43,586 nt of DNA, taken from positions 1 through 43,586 of the forward strand of contig JAAYST010000015.1 in the NCBI GenBank assembly GCA_012518265.1, given 5' to 3'. Within the stretch, counting starts at the first letter, position 1, and the number at the start of each line of letters is the position of its first letter. This DNA is from Candidatus Methanofrustulum fimipullorum (GTDB lineage Archaea > Halobacteriota > Methanosarcinia > Methanosarcinales > Methanosarcinaceae). The notes below the pieces were generated by a model, which saw only the letters and a program-made list of their open reading frames with translations, did no database searches and had not been told where the DNA came from. A program made the translations under genes and the position numbers. Below, piece after piece: positions 6,631-14,231 of this stretch.

Positions 6631-8429
6631 ATGTAACGACCTCTGCTCTTTATTTCGTCGGCTCTTTTAATAATGTCTTCGGCCAATTCGTATTCTGAAA
6701 TATATCCGGATTTAAACGAATCCGTCAATTCTTTGTGGGAGTCGTGTGTGCTTTCAAATGTTTGGAAAAGTACGTGAATGTCAACTCCTTTTGCTTCAAT
6801 CTGTTTGTCGAAATGTGAAAGCCCGAAGTCGATTATGTAAATTTTTCCGGAATTTTCGCTTTCACTTTTATTTTTGTTTTCATTATTGTTTTTGTTTTGT
6901 TCTGTCCAAATCATGTTCGATGTCGTCAAATCGCCGTGTACGATGTCGTTTTTATGCATTTTCCCGATAATTTTTCCTAACATTTCTGCTTTTTTGGAAT
7001 CGATTACGTATTTTAACGGAATTCCGTCTATGTATTCCATTTTTATTGTAAAATCGTATATGTCGTATATTATTGGTGTTGAAATTCCGACTTTTCTTGC
7101 TGCAGAAATCATCGATGCTTCCGTTTTCGTTCTTTCTTTTCTTAATTTTTCGTCAATTTCAGGAAGTCTGTAATTTTTAGAAATTCTTTCCTTTAAAACA
7201 TATTTTCTTTCAATGAATTTATGGCGCTGATTATGGCGCTGATTAATTTTTTCCGTTCCGATTGAAACGATTGCTTCGGCGCCACTTCTCATTTTATGAA
7301 TTTCTTTTTCGATATCTTCTTTTTCTTCATTTTTCCATGTAACTTTTACCATGTCAGGTCTGAAGTCGGCTCTAACTTTCGATTCTTCAATAGAAATTGT
7401 GTCTTTTGCCAAATACATCAAAAGTCCGGTGTAAGCAATCATTGCGCCGTTGTCGCCCATAAATCTCTTTTCGGGAACGTAAAATTTTGCGCCTCTGCTT
7501 TCACACATGATTTCAAGCATTTCACGAAGTCGTGTGTTTGCACCGACTCCGCCGGCTAACAAAACTTCGTTTTTTCCTGTGTGCGCAAGTGCTCTTTCGG
7601 TTACTTCGACCGCCATTGCAAATGAGGTTTCTTGAAGAGAATAACAAACATCGGAAAGCCTTTCTTCATCGATTTCCCGCTCGTTTTTGTTTTTTGTTTC
7701 ATTTTTGTCATTTGTTTCATTTTTTTCTTTTATTTCGTTTTTATCTTTTGTTTCGTTTTTGTCATTTTGTTCAAAAAGTGCTCTTGTTGCTGCTGTTGAA
7801 AGTCCTGAAAAGAAGAAATCCATTCCTTTTACCGTGTACGGAAGTTCGATAAAGTTTTTTGCGGATTTTGCGAGTTTTTCGATTTTGGGACCTCCGGGGT
7901 GTGACAAATTTGCGGAACGCGCAAATTTGTCAAGTGCGTTTCCAAGGCCTATGTCAAGCGTTTCTCCGAAAACTCTGTACTTTTTATCTTTGTATCCTAA
8001 TACTTGTGTATTTGCTCCGCTTGCATACAAAACGATTGGGTCTTTTGCAGGCGTTTTCCAAATTCCCACTTCAACATGAGCAACGCAGTGATTTACACCG
8101 ATTAACGGTTTTTTTAAAACTAAAGAAAGCATTCTGGCAGCAGTTGCAACAATTCTTAGACAAGGACCAAGACCCGGCCCTTGAGAAAATGCGATTCCGT
8201 CAATTTCTTCTTTTGGAATTCCGAGTTCGTCCATTTTCGAAAAAACGCGCTCAATTACTTCCGCCGCATAAGTTGCATGGTGTTGTCCTGCTTCCCGAGG
8301 ATGAATTCCGCCGGTTTTCGGAGAATATGTCTCGGTAACTTCCAATATTACGTCGTCCGGATTTACTAACGCAACACTCAAATTCCAGGCAGTCCCTTCA
8401 ATTCCGAGAATAATCGGCTTTTTAATCAA
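6627..8429 (-). CDS. bifunctional tRNA threonylcarbamoyladenosine synthase Kae1 / Bud32 kinase
   Basis: This 600-residue fusion supplies two KEOPS subunits, which with Sua5-made threonylcarbamoyl-AMP place t6A37 on ANN-decoding tRNAs. Kae1 part: GIEGTAWNLSVALV at the N-terminus, HPREAGQHHA and GVNHCVAHVEVG with the metal-binding histidines, SHPGGPKIEKLA, LAGGVGANTRLREML, and FMGDNGAMIAY. Bud32 part from about residue 385: KERISKNYRLPEIDEKLR, MHKNDIVHGDLTTSNM as catalytic loop, IYIIDFGLSHFD as the DFG region, and the basic end IKSRGRYI. Two low-complexity inserts stand out: six-residue repeats of NET/KDK type at about residues 220-250 in Kae1, and an N/K/E/S tract at about 507-527 between the catalytic loop and DFG. 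The start is TTG at 8429 with AAGGGA six bases before it. The gene is upstream of, and coupled to, rdgB. Confidence 0.95.
   Translation of the reverse strand: MIKKPIILGIEGTAWNLSVALVNPDDVILEVTETYSPKTGGIHPREAGQHHATYAAEVIERVFSKMDELGIPKEEIDGIAFSQGPGLGPCLRIVATAARMLSLVLKKPLIGVNHCVAHVEVGIWKTPAKDPIVLYASGANTQVLGYKDKKYRVFGETLDIGLGNALDKFARSANLSHPGGPKIEKLAKSAKNFIELPYTVKGMDFFFSGLSTAATRALFEQNDKNETKDKNEIKEKNETNDKNETKNKNEREIDEERLSDVCYSLQETSFAMAVEVTERALAHTGKNEVLLAGGVGANTRLREMLEIMCESRGAKFYVPEKRFMGDNGAMIAYTGLLMYLAKDTISIEESKVRADFRPDMVKVTWKNEEKEDIEKEIHKMRSGAEAIVSIGTEKINQRHNQRHKFIERKYVLKERISKNYRLPEIDEKLRKERTKTEASMISAARKVGISTPIIYDIYDFTIKMEYIDGIPLKYVIDSKKAEMLGKIIGKMHKNDIVHGDLTTSNMIWTEQNKNNNENKNKSESENSGKIYIIDFGLSHFDKQIEAKGVDIHVLFQTFESTHDSHKELTDSFKSGYISEYELAEDIIKRADEIKSRGRYI
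7681..7775 (-). repeat. in-frame 18-bp minisatellite inside kae1
   Basis: About four to five units encode NETKDK, NEIKEK, NETNDK and NETKNK in turn. The block sits just before the conserved LSDVCYSLQETSFAM helix, where other Kae1 proteins have a short loop. Confidence 0.8.
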
Positions 8430-8449
8430 TTTAATTCCCTTCTTTGTTT

Positions 8450-9643
8450 TTACGATTCAAAAATTTCTTCCGACCTTTTCATAATGTACGGAATATCGAT
8501 TTCTTGCGGGCATTTGTCAAGGCAGTGTCCGCAATCGATGCAATTTGAACCAGCGATATTTTTTTTAATTTCTCTTTTGTAGCTCCAAAGAACTCCTGCA
8601 ACGAGTCCGTACAAATCGAATTCTTCGACAAATTTTATATTTTTCGGAATGTCTACTCCGGCTGCACACGGCATGCAATATTTGCAATCGGTACACCCAA
8701 TCATATTTTTATTATCATATATTTTTTGAATTTCTTTCATAATTTTTATTTCTTCTAAATTCAATTTTTTATCTTCTTTTGCAATTTTCACATTTTCAAA
8801 AACATGTTCGGGTTCACTCATTCCGCTCAAAAGCATTGTAACTTTCGGATTGTCCCACAAAAACCTCAAACCCCATTCGGTCGGACTTCTTTTGTTTTCT
8901 GATTTTTCCATCAAATCTCGAATTTCAGGGAAAGGTTCCCCTGAAAGTCTTCCGCCTTTTAGCGGTTCCATTATGAAAACCGGAATTTCTTTACTGTGTG
9001 CATAATTCAATCCGGCTTCGCCTGCTTGATATTTCGTATCAACGTAATTGTATTGAATTTGACAAAAATCCCAATCAAAAGAATCGATAACTTCTTTGAA
9101 CAGTTCAAAATCGTCATGAAACGAAAAACCGATGTAATTTATTTTTCCCTCTTTTTTTAATTCTTTCAGAAAAGAAATAAGATCGTAATCGAGAACAGTT
9201 TTCCAACTGCTTCTTTTAACATCGTGAAGTAAATAAAAATCGATGTAATCGGTTTTCAGCTTTTTTAATTGAGTATTGAAAATCTTAAGAGCGTCGTCTT
9301 TCGATTCTATTAAATAAATCGGGAGTTTCGTTGCGATAAATATGTTTTCTCTAAAACTCTCCGGAGTTTTTTCAGGCAAATTTTCAGGAAATCCGTATTT
9401 TCCCGAAATAAAATTTCCTATAAAAATTTCACTAAAACCCCCAAAATCGTATTTTTCATCGCCGCTGTGATAAAAATATGCGGTATCAATATAATTTACA
9501 CCGTTTTCAATCGCATAAATAAGCATCTTTGATGCCTTTTCTTCATCAATTTCAAAATTTGAGCCCTTAATCGGAAGTCTCATCGACCCGAAACCCAAAA
9601 TTGAAATTTCATCTCCCTTATTCCCGATTTTTCTGTAATGCAT
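8450..9643 (-). CDS. aldo/keto reductase with C-terminal 4Fe-4S ferredoxin domain
   Basis: The first 290 residues or so form an NAD(P)H-dependent aldo/keto reductase barrel. They include GFGSMRLPI near the start, the catalytic Asp and Tyr in YIDTAYFYHSG, the Lys in IATKLPI, and the His in FYLLHDV. The last 90 residues carry clustered cysteines: GCTDCKYCMPCAAGVDIP and CIDCGHCLDKCPQEIDIP, a pattern for iron-sulphur binding. This reductase-ferredoxin arrangement is common in anaerobic archaea and bacteria; the substrate is unknown. ATG 9643 gives the usual start MHYRKIGN; an in-frame TTG at 9652 would add three residues. No strong Shine-Dalgarno is visible. It lies about 20 bases upstream of kae1-bud32 on the same strand and is probably cotranscribed with it. 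Confidence 0.9.
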   Translation of the reverse strand: MHYRKIGNKGDEISILGFGSMRLPIKGSNFEIDEEKASKMLIYAIENGVNYIDTAYFYHSGDEKYDFGGFSEIFIGNFISGKYGFPENLPEKTPESFRENIFIATKLPIYLIESKDDALKIFNTQLKKLKTDYIDFYLLHDVKRSSWKTVLDYDLISFLKELKKEGKINYIGFSFHDDFELFKEVIDSFDWDFCQIQYNYVDTKYQAGEAGLNYAHSKEIPVFIMEPLKGGRLSGEPFPEIRDLMEKSENKRSPTEWGLRFLWDNPKVTMLLSGMSEPEHVFENVKIAKEDKKLNLEEIKIMKEIQKIYDNKNMIGCTDCKYCMPCAAGVDIPKNIKFVEEFDLYGLVAGVLWSYKREIKKNIAGSNCIDCGHCLDKCPQEIDIPYIMKRSEEIFES

Positions 9644-9747
9644 TTTATTCAACTCGATAACCGCTAATTATTTTATAAAATAAAAAAGTAAATCAAAAAA
9701 AATTCACAGAATATAGCACAATAAGAAAACAAATTAAAATTAACCAT

Positions 9748-10629
9748 TCAAATAAAAACGGCAATTGCGGCGTATCCTACAACGGCTTCAAAATCTCCTG
9801 AAACTTCACCGCTGTTTGTGTATTTTATAAGTTTTCCGGATGCATTTTCATTTAACCGTTTTGCAGTTTCAATTAGAATTGCAATCGGTCCGAATCCGCA
9901 TGCAGACGCATTTAGTCTTTCTACAGTTTCGTAGAGTCTGTTCGTATTTGTTTTTAATACGTTTTCTATAATTTCAAAATCGATTTTCTTTGCTTTTTCG
10001 GCTGTGACGTAATGAGACAAATCGCTTGAAGCAATTATTTTTATCGTTTTGTTATTTTCTTCCTTTTCTTTTATTACGATATCTGCAATAATTTTCCCCA
10101 AGTCTTTTGCAACATCGATTTTTTGAGTTCCCATACAAATCGGAAATATTTTAAAATCATTTTTAAATTTGTATTGCAAAAAAGGAATTTGAACTTCAAG
10201 AGAATGCTCAAACAAATGAGCCGACTCGTCAGGTTTTGCAATCGTATTTTCAAAATATTTAAACAAAGACAAATCACAATTTACGGTTCCAAGCGGCGTA
10301 TTCCATGCGGAATACGAAATTGAAACCGGAGTTCCGTATCCCGTATGATTCGGTCCGATCAAAATGTAGGTATCGGCAGGCGAAAGCGCATTTATTGCGG
10401 ATGCGGCAGTTTCTCCCGAATATATAAAACCCGCATGAGGTGACACAACACCTAATGAGTCCGATTTATCAAAATCTCCGCATTCTCTTTCATTCTCTTC
10501 CGCTTTCAAAAACGCCATTTTAAGCCAATTCTTAAGCTTTCCTTCATCATCGCTATAAAACTTACCCGAAACAACAGGAGCTCTGATGTTTTTTATATCG
10601 AAATCCGACTCGAACCCGGCTTTTTTCAT
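9748..10629 (-). CDS. MEMO family protein (AmmeMemoRadiSam system protein B)
   Basis: This 293-residue protein has the full set of MEMO landmarks: RAPVVSGKFYSDD at the N-terminus, VVSPHAGFIYSG, ILIGPNHTGYG, HSLEVQIPFLQY, IIASSDLSHYV, and ACGFGPIAILIE. The fold is related to class III extradiol dioxygenases, and the conserved histidines (in PHAG, NHTG, LSHY) would hold a metal. In archaea and bacteria it often accompanies an AMMECR1 protein and a radical SAM enzyme, neither of which is in this window, so the chemistry is undefined. The start ATG 10629 has AGGAG seven bases upstream. The long T-rich spacer 10630-10769 separates it from ilvE. Confidence 0.93.
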   Translation of the reverse strand: MKKAGFESDFDIKNIRAPVVSGKFYSDDEGKLKNWLKMAFLKAEENERECGDFDKSDSLGVVSPHAGFIYSGETAASAINALSPADTYILIGPNHTGYGTPVSISYSAWNTPLGTVNCDLSLFKYFENTIAKPDESAHLFEHSLEVQIPFLQYKFKNDFKIFPICMGTQKIDVAKDLGKIIADIVIKEKEENNKTIKIIASSDLSHYVTAEKAKKIDFEIIENVLKTNTNRLYETVERLNASACGFGPIAILIETAKRLNENASGKLIKYTNSGEVSGDFEAVVGYAAIAVFI

Positions 10630-10769
10630 AAGTTTTCTCCTAATATTTTTTTTAATTTTATTTTGTTTTTTCTTTTTGTTTTTTTTGATTTTTCCTTATT
10701 TTTTGATTTTATTTTTTTGTTTTTTTTTGATTTTTCTTTTTAATTCTTATTATTTTTTCTTTTTAATTT
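10630..10769 (-). repeat. A/C-rich simple-sequence leader (minus strand) between ilvE and MEMO
   Basis: The gap is almost entirely short runs of T broken by single G, C or A on the plus strand (A-rich in the sense of both neighbours). No gene or hairpin is seen. Confidence 0.7.
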
Positions 10770-11834
10770 TTATTCAATTTTTTTTGTCCAATTGTATTCA
10801 TCTTTGATTTTACCGGATTGGATTCCTGTTATCGTATCGTATACCAATTGTGAAATCGGTCCGATTTCACCTTTATTTATAATAATCTTTTTTCCGTTCC
10901 AGTTGAGTTCTCCAATCGGTGAAATAACAGCCGCCGTTCCTGTTCCGAACGCTTCTTTCAGTTCATTTTTCTCCCATGCGTCATAGACTTCCTTAATTCC
11001 CAATCTTCTTTCAACGACATTATAGCCCTTGTTTTTTAAAAGTTCTATCGTTGAATTTCGAGTGATTCCGGCCAAAATGCTTCCGTTCAATTCCGGTGTT
11101 ACTACCTCGTCTCCTATTACGAAAAATACGTTCATCGTTCCGACTTCTTCTATATATTTCTTTTCCACACCGTCAAGCCACAAAACTTGTGTATATCCCT
11201 TTTCCTCCGCATCCATTTGTGCCTTAATACTTGCGGCATAATTTCCCGGAGTCTTCGCATAACCCATTCCGCCCGGCGTTGCTCTTACATAATTACTTTC
11301 AACGTAAATTTTTACCGGATCGATTCCTTCAGGATAATATGCACCGACAGGCGATAAAATTATTATAAATTTGTATGTATGTGACGGATGAACACCAAGT
11401 TTGTTATCGGTTGCAATAATAAACGGTCTAATATAAAGTGAAGTTCCCGGAGCGGTCGGGACCCAATCTTTATCTGTCTTTACAATTTCCATAATGCACT
11501 TAACAGCAAAATCAACATCTACCGGCGGAATGCAAAGCCTTTCGTTTGATATATTTACTCTTTCCATATTCTTTTCGGGTCTGAATAATAAAATATCACC
11601 GTCTACCGATTTATAAGCCTTCATTCCTTCAAAAATTCCCTGACCATAGTGCAAAATCATACAAGCCGGATCCATAGAAAGCGGACCGTAAGGCACAATT
11701 CTCGGATCATGCCACCCTTTTCCTTGCGTGTAATCCATAATAAACATATGGTCCGTAAAATGTACTCCGAAACCTAAATTATTTTCATCAGGTTTCGCTT
11801 TGGGATTTTTTGTTTTTTCAATACGTATGTCCAT
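10770..11834 (-). CDS. ilvE: branched-chain amino acid aminotransferase, long (BCAT) type
   Basis: A PLP enzyme of fold type IV that interconverts leucine, isoleucine and valine with their 2-oxo acids. Marks are FTDHMFIMDYTQGKGWHDPR, HYGQGIFEGMKAY, GYAKTPGNYAASIKAQ (with the Schiff-base lysine), QVLWLDGVEKKYIEEVGTMN, and FGTGTAAVISPIG. At about 354 residues it belongs to the longer type found in eukaryotes and many bacteria rather than the roughly 300-residue type I would expect in methanogens, which hints at transfer. The first ATG (11843) is only two bases after GAGGA. The ATG at 11834 has GAGG about nine bases before it and is the better start, giving MDIRIEKTK. An upstream AT-rich gap to 11934 holds the end of the larB transcript. 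Confidence 0.93.
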   Translation of the reverse strand: MDIRIEKTKNPKAKPDENNLGFGVHFTDHMFIMDYTQGKGWHDPRIVPYGPLSMDPACMILHYGQGIFEGMKAYKSVDGDILLFRPEKNMERVNISNERLCIPPVDVDFAVKCIMEIVKTDKDWVPTAPGTSLYIRPFIIATDNKLGVHPSHTYKFIIILSPVGAYYPEGIDPVKIYVESNYVRATPGGMGYAKTPGNYAASIKAQMDAEEKGYTQVLWLDGVEKKYIEEVGTMNVFFVIGDEVVTPELNGSILAGITRNSTIELLKNKGYNVVERRLGIKEVYDAWEKNELKEAFGTGTAAVISPIGELNWNGKKIIINKGEIGPISQLVYDTITGIQSGKIKDEYNWTKKIE

Positions 11835-11933
11835 AAATTTCATTTCCTCAATTTAATAGATTATATAAATAAATTATATAAATATTTTATGAATACTTTC
11901 AAATAATAAAAGTGTTTTGTATGCGTTTTTCTT

Positions 11934-12800
11934 TCAGGATTTTCCCATCCTTTGTCTTTTTGCTCTGTTTGCAATTTTTGCGGCGTATGCGCCGGCGACA
12001 AATCCTGCATCGATGTTTACAACAGTTATAACCGAACACGATTGAATCATAGAATAAAATGCGGCTTTTCCGTTTGAGCCGATTCCGTATCCGGTAGAAA
12101 CCGGAAGACCGATTACGGGCGCGTCCAATATCCCTGCAACTACAGTCGGAAGTGTTCCTTCACGGCCGGCCGCAACGACTATTGCGTCCGGGTCAAACGA
12201 ATTCAATTTATCAAGTTCAATTAAAAGTCTTTGATACCCTGCAACTCCGACATCGTACAATTCATAAGTTTTGCAGCCGGTTTCGCGTGCAGTCATAGCA
12301 GCTTCTTCGGCAACGGGAATATCTGCAGTTCCTGCAGTAATTATTGCAACTCTTCCCGAAATTTCTGAAAAATCCGAAAAATCCGAAAATTCTTCGTTTT
12401 CATCGTTTTTTTTGCTTTCATCGTTTAATTTCGATTCGAACGATTCGTTCGAATCGAAATTCGGACCAACAACGAGAGTTTTGTTATACCTTCCCGAATC
12501 AATAATTCTCAAATCCTTTTCTTCTTTTATCGATTCATATTGTTTTTCTGAAACTCTTGTAACCAAAACTCTGTCTTTACTCTTTGTAAACTGCTTTAAA
12601 ATATTTATTAAATCATCATCGCTTTTCCCTTCCGCCAAAACCGCTTCCAAAACTCCTGTTCTTTTGCATCTGAAAGTATCGATTTTTGCAATGTCGGATA
12701 CCGATAAAAATCCGAGCGACCTTATATGCATTTCCGCTTCTTCTTTTTCCATTTTACCGTCTTTATACATTTGAAGAATTTTTTCAATCGTAAAAGTCAT
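11934..12800 (-). CDS. larB: LarB, nickel-pincer cofactor pyridinium biscarboxylate synthase
   Basis: LarB carboxylates and hydrolyses nicotinic acid adenine dinucleotide to give pyridinium-3,5-biscarboxylic acid mononucleotide, the first step to the nickel-pincer cofactor. The C-terminal half has the AIR-carboxylase-like signature: TAGTADIPVAEEAA, YELYDVGVAGYQRLL, VVAAGREGTLPTVVAG, APVIGLPVSTGYG, and ITVVNIDAGFVAGAYAA. The N-terminal half has IEKILQMYKDGKM and a conserved middle (DTFRCKRTGVLEAVLAEGK). Between them is an unusual acidic S/D/E/F-rich insert of about 30 residues (about 114-145) that contains the palindrome at 12427-12461. LarC and LarE are not in the window. ATG 12800 (MTFTIEKIL) resembles the usual N-terminus; ATG 12812 would add four residues. 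Confidence 0.92.
   Translation of the reverse strand: MTFTIEKILQMYKDGKMEKEEAEMHIRSLGFLSVSDIAKIDTFRCKRTGVLEAVLAEGKSDDDLINILKQFTKSKDRVLVTRVSEKQYESIKEEKDLRIIDSGRYNKTLVVGPNFDSNESFESKLNDESKKNDENEEFSDFSDFSEISGRVAIITAGTADIPVAEEAAMTARETGCKTYELYDVGVAGYQRLLIELDKLNSFDPDAIVVAAGREGTLPTVVAGILDAPVIGLPVSTGYGIGSNGKAAFYSMIQSCSVITVVNIDAGFVAGAYAAKIANRAKRQRMGKS
12427..12461. repeat. 35-base near-perfect palindrome inside larB
   Basis: AATTTCGATTCGAACGA (12427-12443) is the exact reverse complement of TCGTTCGAATCGAAATT (12445-12461), with a single T at the centre. In larB it encodes the non-conserved linker around NFDSNESFESKL. It could fold into a 17-bp mRNA hairpin or be a palindromic insertion. Confidence 0.9.
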
Positions 12801-12845
12801 AACAATTCCCATTTTCAGTTTTTCATTTTCAGTTTTTTGGCTTTT

Positions 12846-12916
12846 CGTTTTATTCTTTTCATTTAAGGTTTTAGTGTCGGTGGCCTAATTTTGTTTTTTC
12901 GTTTTATTCTTTTTAG
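12846..12916 (-). repeat. dispersed intergenic repeat, copy in minus orientation
   Basis: Read on the minus strand this contains AAAACAAAATTAGGCCACCG and then ACCTTAAATGAAAAGAATAA, nearly identical over about 70 bases to the array at 5743-5893. It lies between the nucleotidyltransferase gene and larB, downstream of a gene in the sense direction as at the other site. Confidence 0.85.
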
Positions 12917-12940
12917 GAAAAGCCGTATCAGGCTTTTCCT
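12915..12940. repeat. 10-bp perfect hairpin next to the dispersed repeat
   Basis: AGGAAAAGCC (12915-12924) pairs with GGCTTTTCCT (12931-12940) around GTATCA, followed by TTTTTAG on the plus strand. It abuts the dispersed repeat and may terminate the upstream minus-strand transcript or be part of the repeat. Confidence 0.65.
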
Positions 12941-12979
12941 TTTTAGTTGATATGCCCGGCACCCATTTTTCTGTTTAGC

Positions 12980-13019
12980 ACGGCACATTTCAAAAATATT
13001 TTATCGTGCCGTTTTTTTT
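12980..13019 (+). terminator. terminator-like hairpin with T-run on the plus strand
   Basis: ACGGCAC (12980-12986) pairs with GTGCCGT (13006-13012), followed directly by seven more T residues. No plus-strand gene precedes it, so it may be a remnant or act on antisense transcription. It lies 60-100 bases beyond the stop of the minus-strand nucleotidyltransferase. Confidence 0.4.
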
Positions 13020-13080
13020 AATATTTATGAAAATTTGTAACTAGTTTTATTCTTTTTAAGATTTTAACTGCAGTTTCGTT

Positions 13081-14136
13081 TCATTCTTCGTTTTCGATTA
13101 AAGTTTTAGAAATAATCCATTCGTCTTTCGGTTCACGTTTCGTTCCGACAACTATTCTTTTTGTAAATCCCAAATCTTCTTCAATTCCTGATACTTCAAT
13201 CACTTCATTTTTTAAAGCCTGCCCCGCATACGAATGAGTGTAAGATAAAACCTCCGAATAAATTTCATGATCAATTTTATACAAAGCCGGACTGTCGTAC
13301 GAATACGAATCATCGGTAACAAAAGCGTCTATCGCTACTCTTTTTTTGTCCCTTCCTCTTAAAATCGGCACCGCATTTTTTTCATCTCTAACGAACAAAA
13401 CGTCAAAATATATTCCGTCAACGCATCCCCTGTTGTACTTCCTTTTTTCGTGTTTTAAAAATGTGTCAAATGAAAGCGGAGAATTTCTTTTTTCATAAAC
13501 CTTTTTCCACAGATCTAAATCAAGAGGCTTTATATCGCAATCGCAATTTGAACTGAAATTCGTTTGTTTTTTTGAAATCGATTCAATCGCTTTTTGTGCA
13601 ACCGGCCAATACTTTTCATAAACTACAAAATCAATATCGGAACCTTCACTTTCAAGTCCCGGAAGAATCGATCCCGAAACTCCCATATATTCGTAAGGAA
13701 TTCCTCTTTCATAAAAAAAATCAATAATTTTGTTCAAAGTGGAATTCTTACCCGATTTTATAGACTTTAAAATTGCATCGTTCGGCTTCAAAACTTTAAG
13801 AATTTCATCATCGGGAACTAAAATAACGTCTTTTACCCAATCAGGATGATGTTTTCTCATAAACTCGTACGATTCGTCAAATCCGAGTTTTCTGTATTTT
13901 TTCCCGTTAAATTTTGAAACGTTTAAATCCGCATCAAAAACGGTATCGTAACCCGTATTTGAATTCGAATCGTCATCATATCTCAATCTCATAACCCTGT
14001 TTCCGTTTTCGTCCGGAACATATCTTAAAATCGCTCTTACTTCCGATTTCGGATGAAAGTAATCGCAAACAGCGAATATGTATCCCGATTTCGTAATTAA
14101 AAAATCGCGAATAACAGGTTTTTTATTCAGCCTCAT
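13081..14136 (-). CDS. archaeal nucleotidyltransferase-domain protein, function unknown
   Basis: This 351-residue protein has the polymerase-beta-type nucleotidyltransferase signature GVSGSILPGLESEGSDIDFVVY near residues 155-176: a G-S pair followed by two aspartates for metal. The flanks contain PYEYMGVSG and PLDLDLWKKVYEKR, with YFDVLFVRD as the likely third carboxylate strand. The N-terminal 100 residues form a separate conserved region (VIRDFLITKSGYIFAVCDYFHP). It corresponds to a conserved archaeal family annotated as predicted nucleotidyltransferase, with no known substrate. ATG 14136 has GAGG five bases upstream; the TTG one codon earlier has almost no spacing and is less likely. It ends in TGA before a repeat-rich gap. 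Confidence 0.85.
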   Translation of the reverse strand: MRLNKKPVIRDFLITKSGYIFAVCDYFHPKSEVRAILRYVPDENGNRVMRLRYDDDSNSNTGYDTVFDADLNVSKFNGKKYRKLGFDESYEFMRKHHPDWVKDVILVPDDEILKVLKPNDAILKSIKSGKNSTLNKIIDFFYERGIPYEYMGVSGSILPGLESEGSDIDFVVYEKYWPVAQKAIESISKKQTNFSSNCDCDIKPLDLDLWKKVYEKRNSPLSFDTFLKHEKRKYNRGCVDGIYFDVLFVRDEKNAVPILRGRDKKRVAIDAFVTDDSYSYDSPALYKIDHEIYSEVLSYTHSYAGQALKNEVIEVSGIEEDLGFTKRIVVGTKREPKDEWIISKTLIENEE

Positions 14137-14139
14137 CAA

Positions 14140-14231
14140 AACCTCTTCAACTATTTTTTTATTTTTTGTTTTTTATTTTTTGTTTTTTATTTTTTGTTTT
14201 TTATTTTTTTGTTTTTTTATTTTTTTGTTTT
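14140..14231 (-). repeat. simple-sequence spacer (TTTTTTGTTTTTTATT units)
   Basis: Several copies of a unit of about 17 bases, T-runs with regular G and A, fill the gap between gatD and the nucleotidyltransferase gene. There is no other signal apart from the GAGG of the downstream gene. Confidence 0.75.

Noticed and set aside
7687-8338. Plus-strand open frames of 130 and 159 codons
   Set aside because: They are shadows of kae1-bud32 on the other strand, with no family features and no start signals.
12271-12774. Plus-strand frame of 167 codons with serine/phenylalanine-rich translation
   Set aside because: It is antisense to larB. The openness follows from the codon bias of larB.
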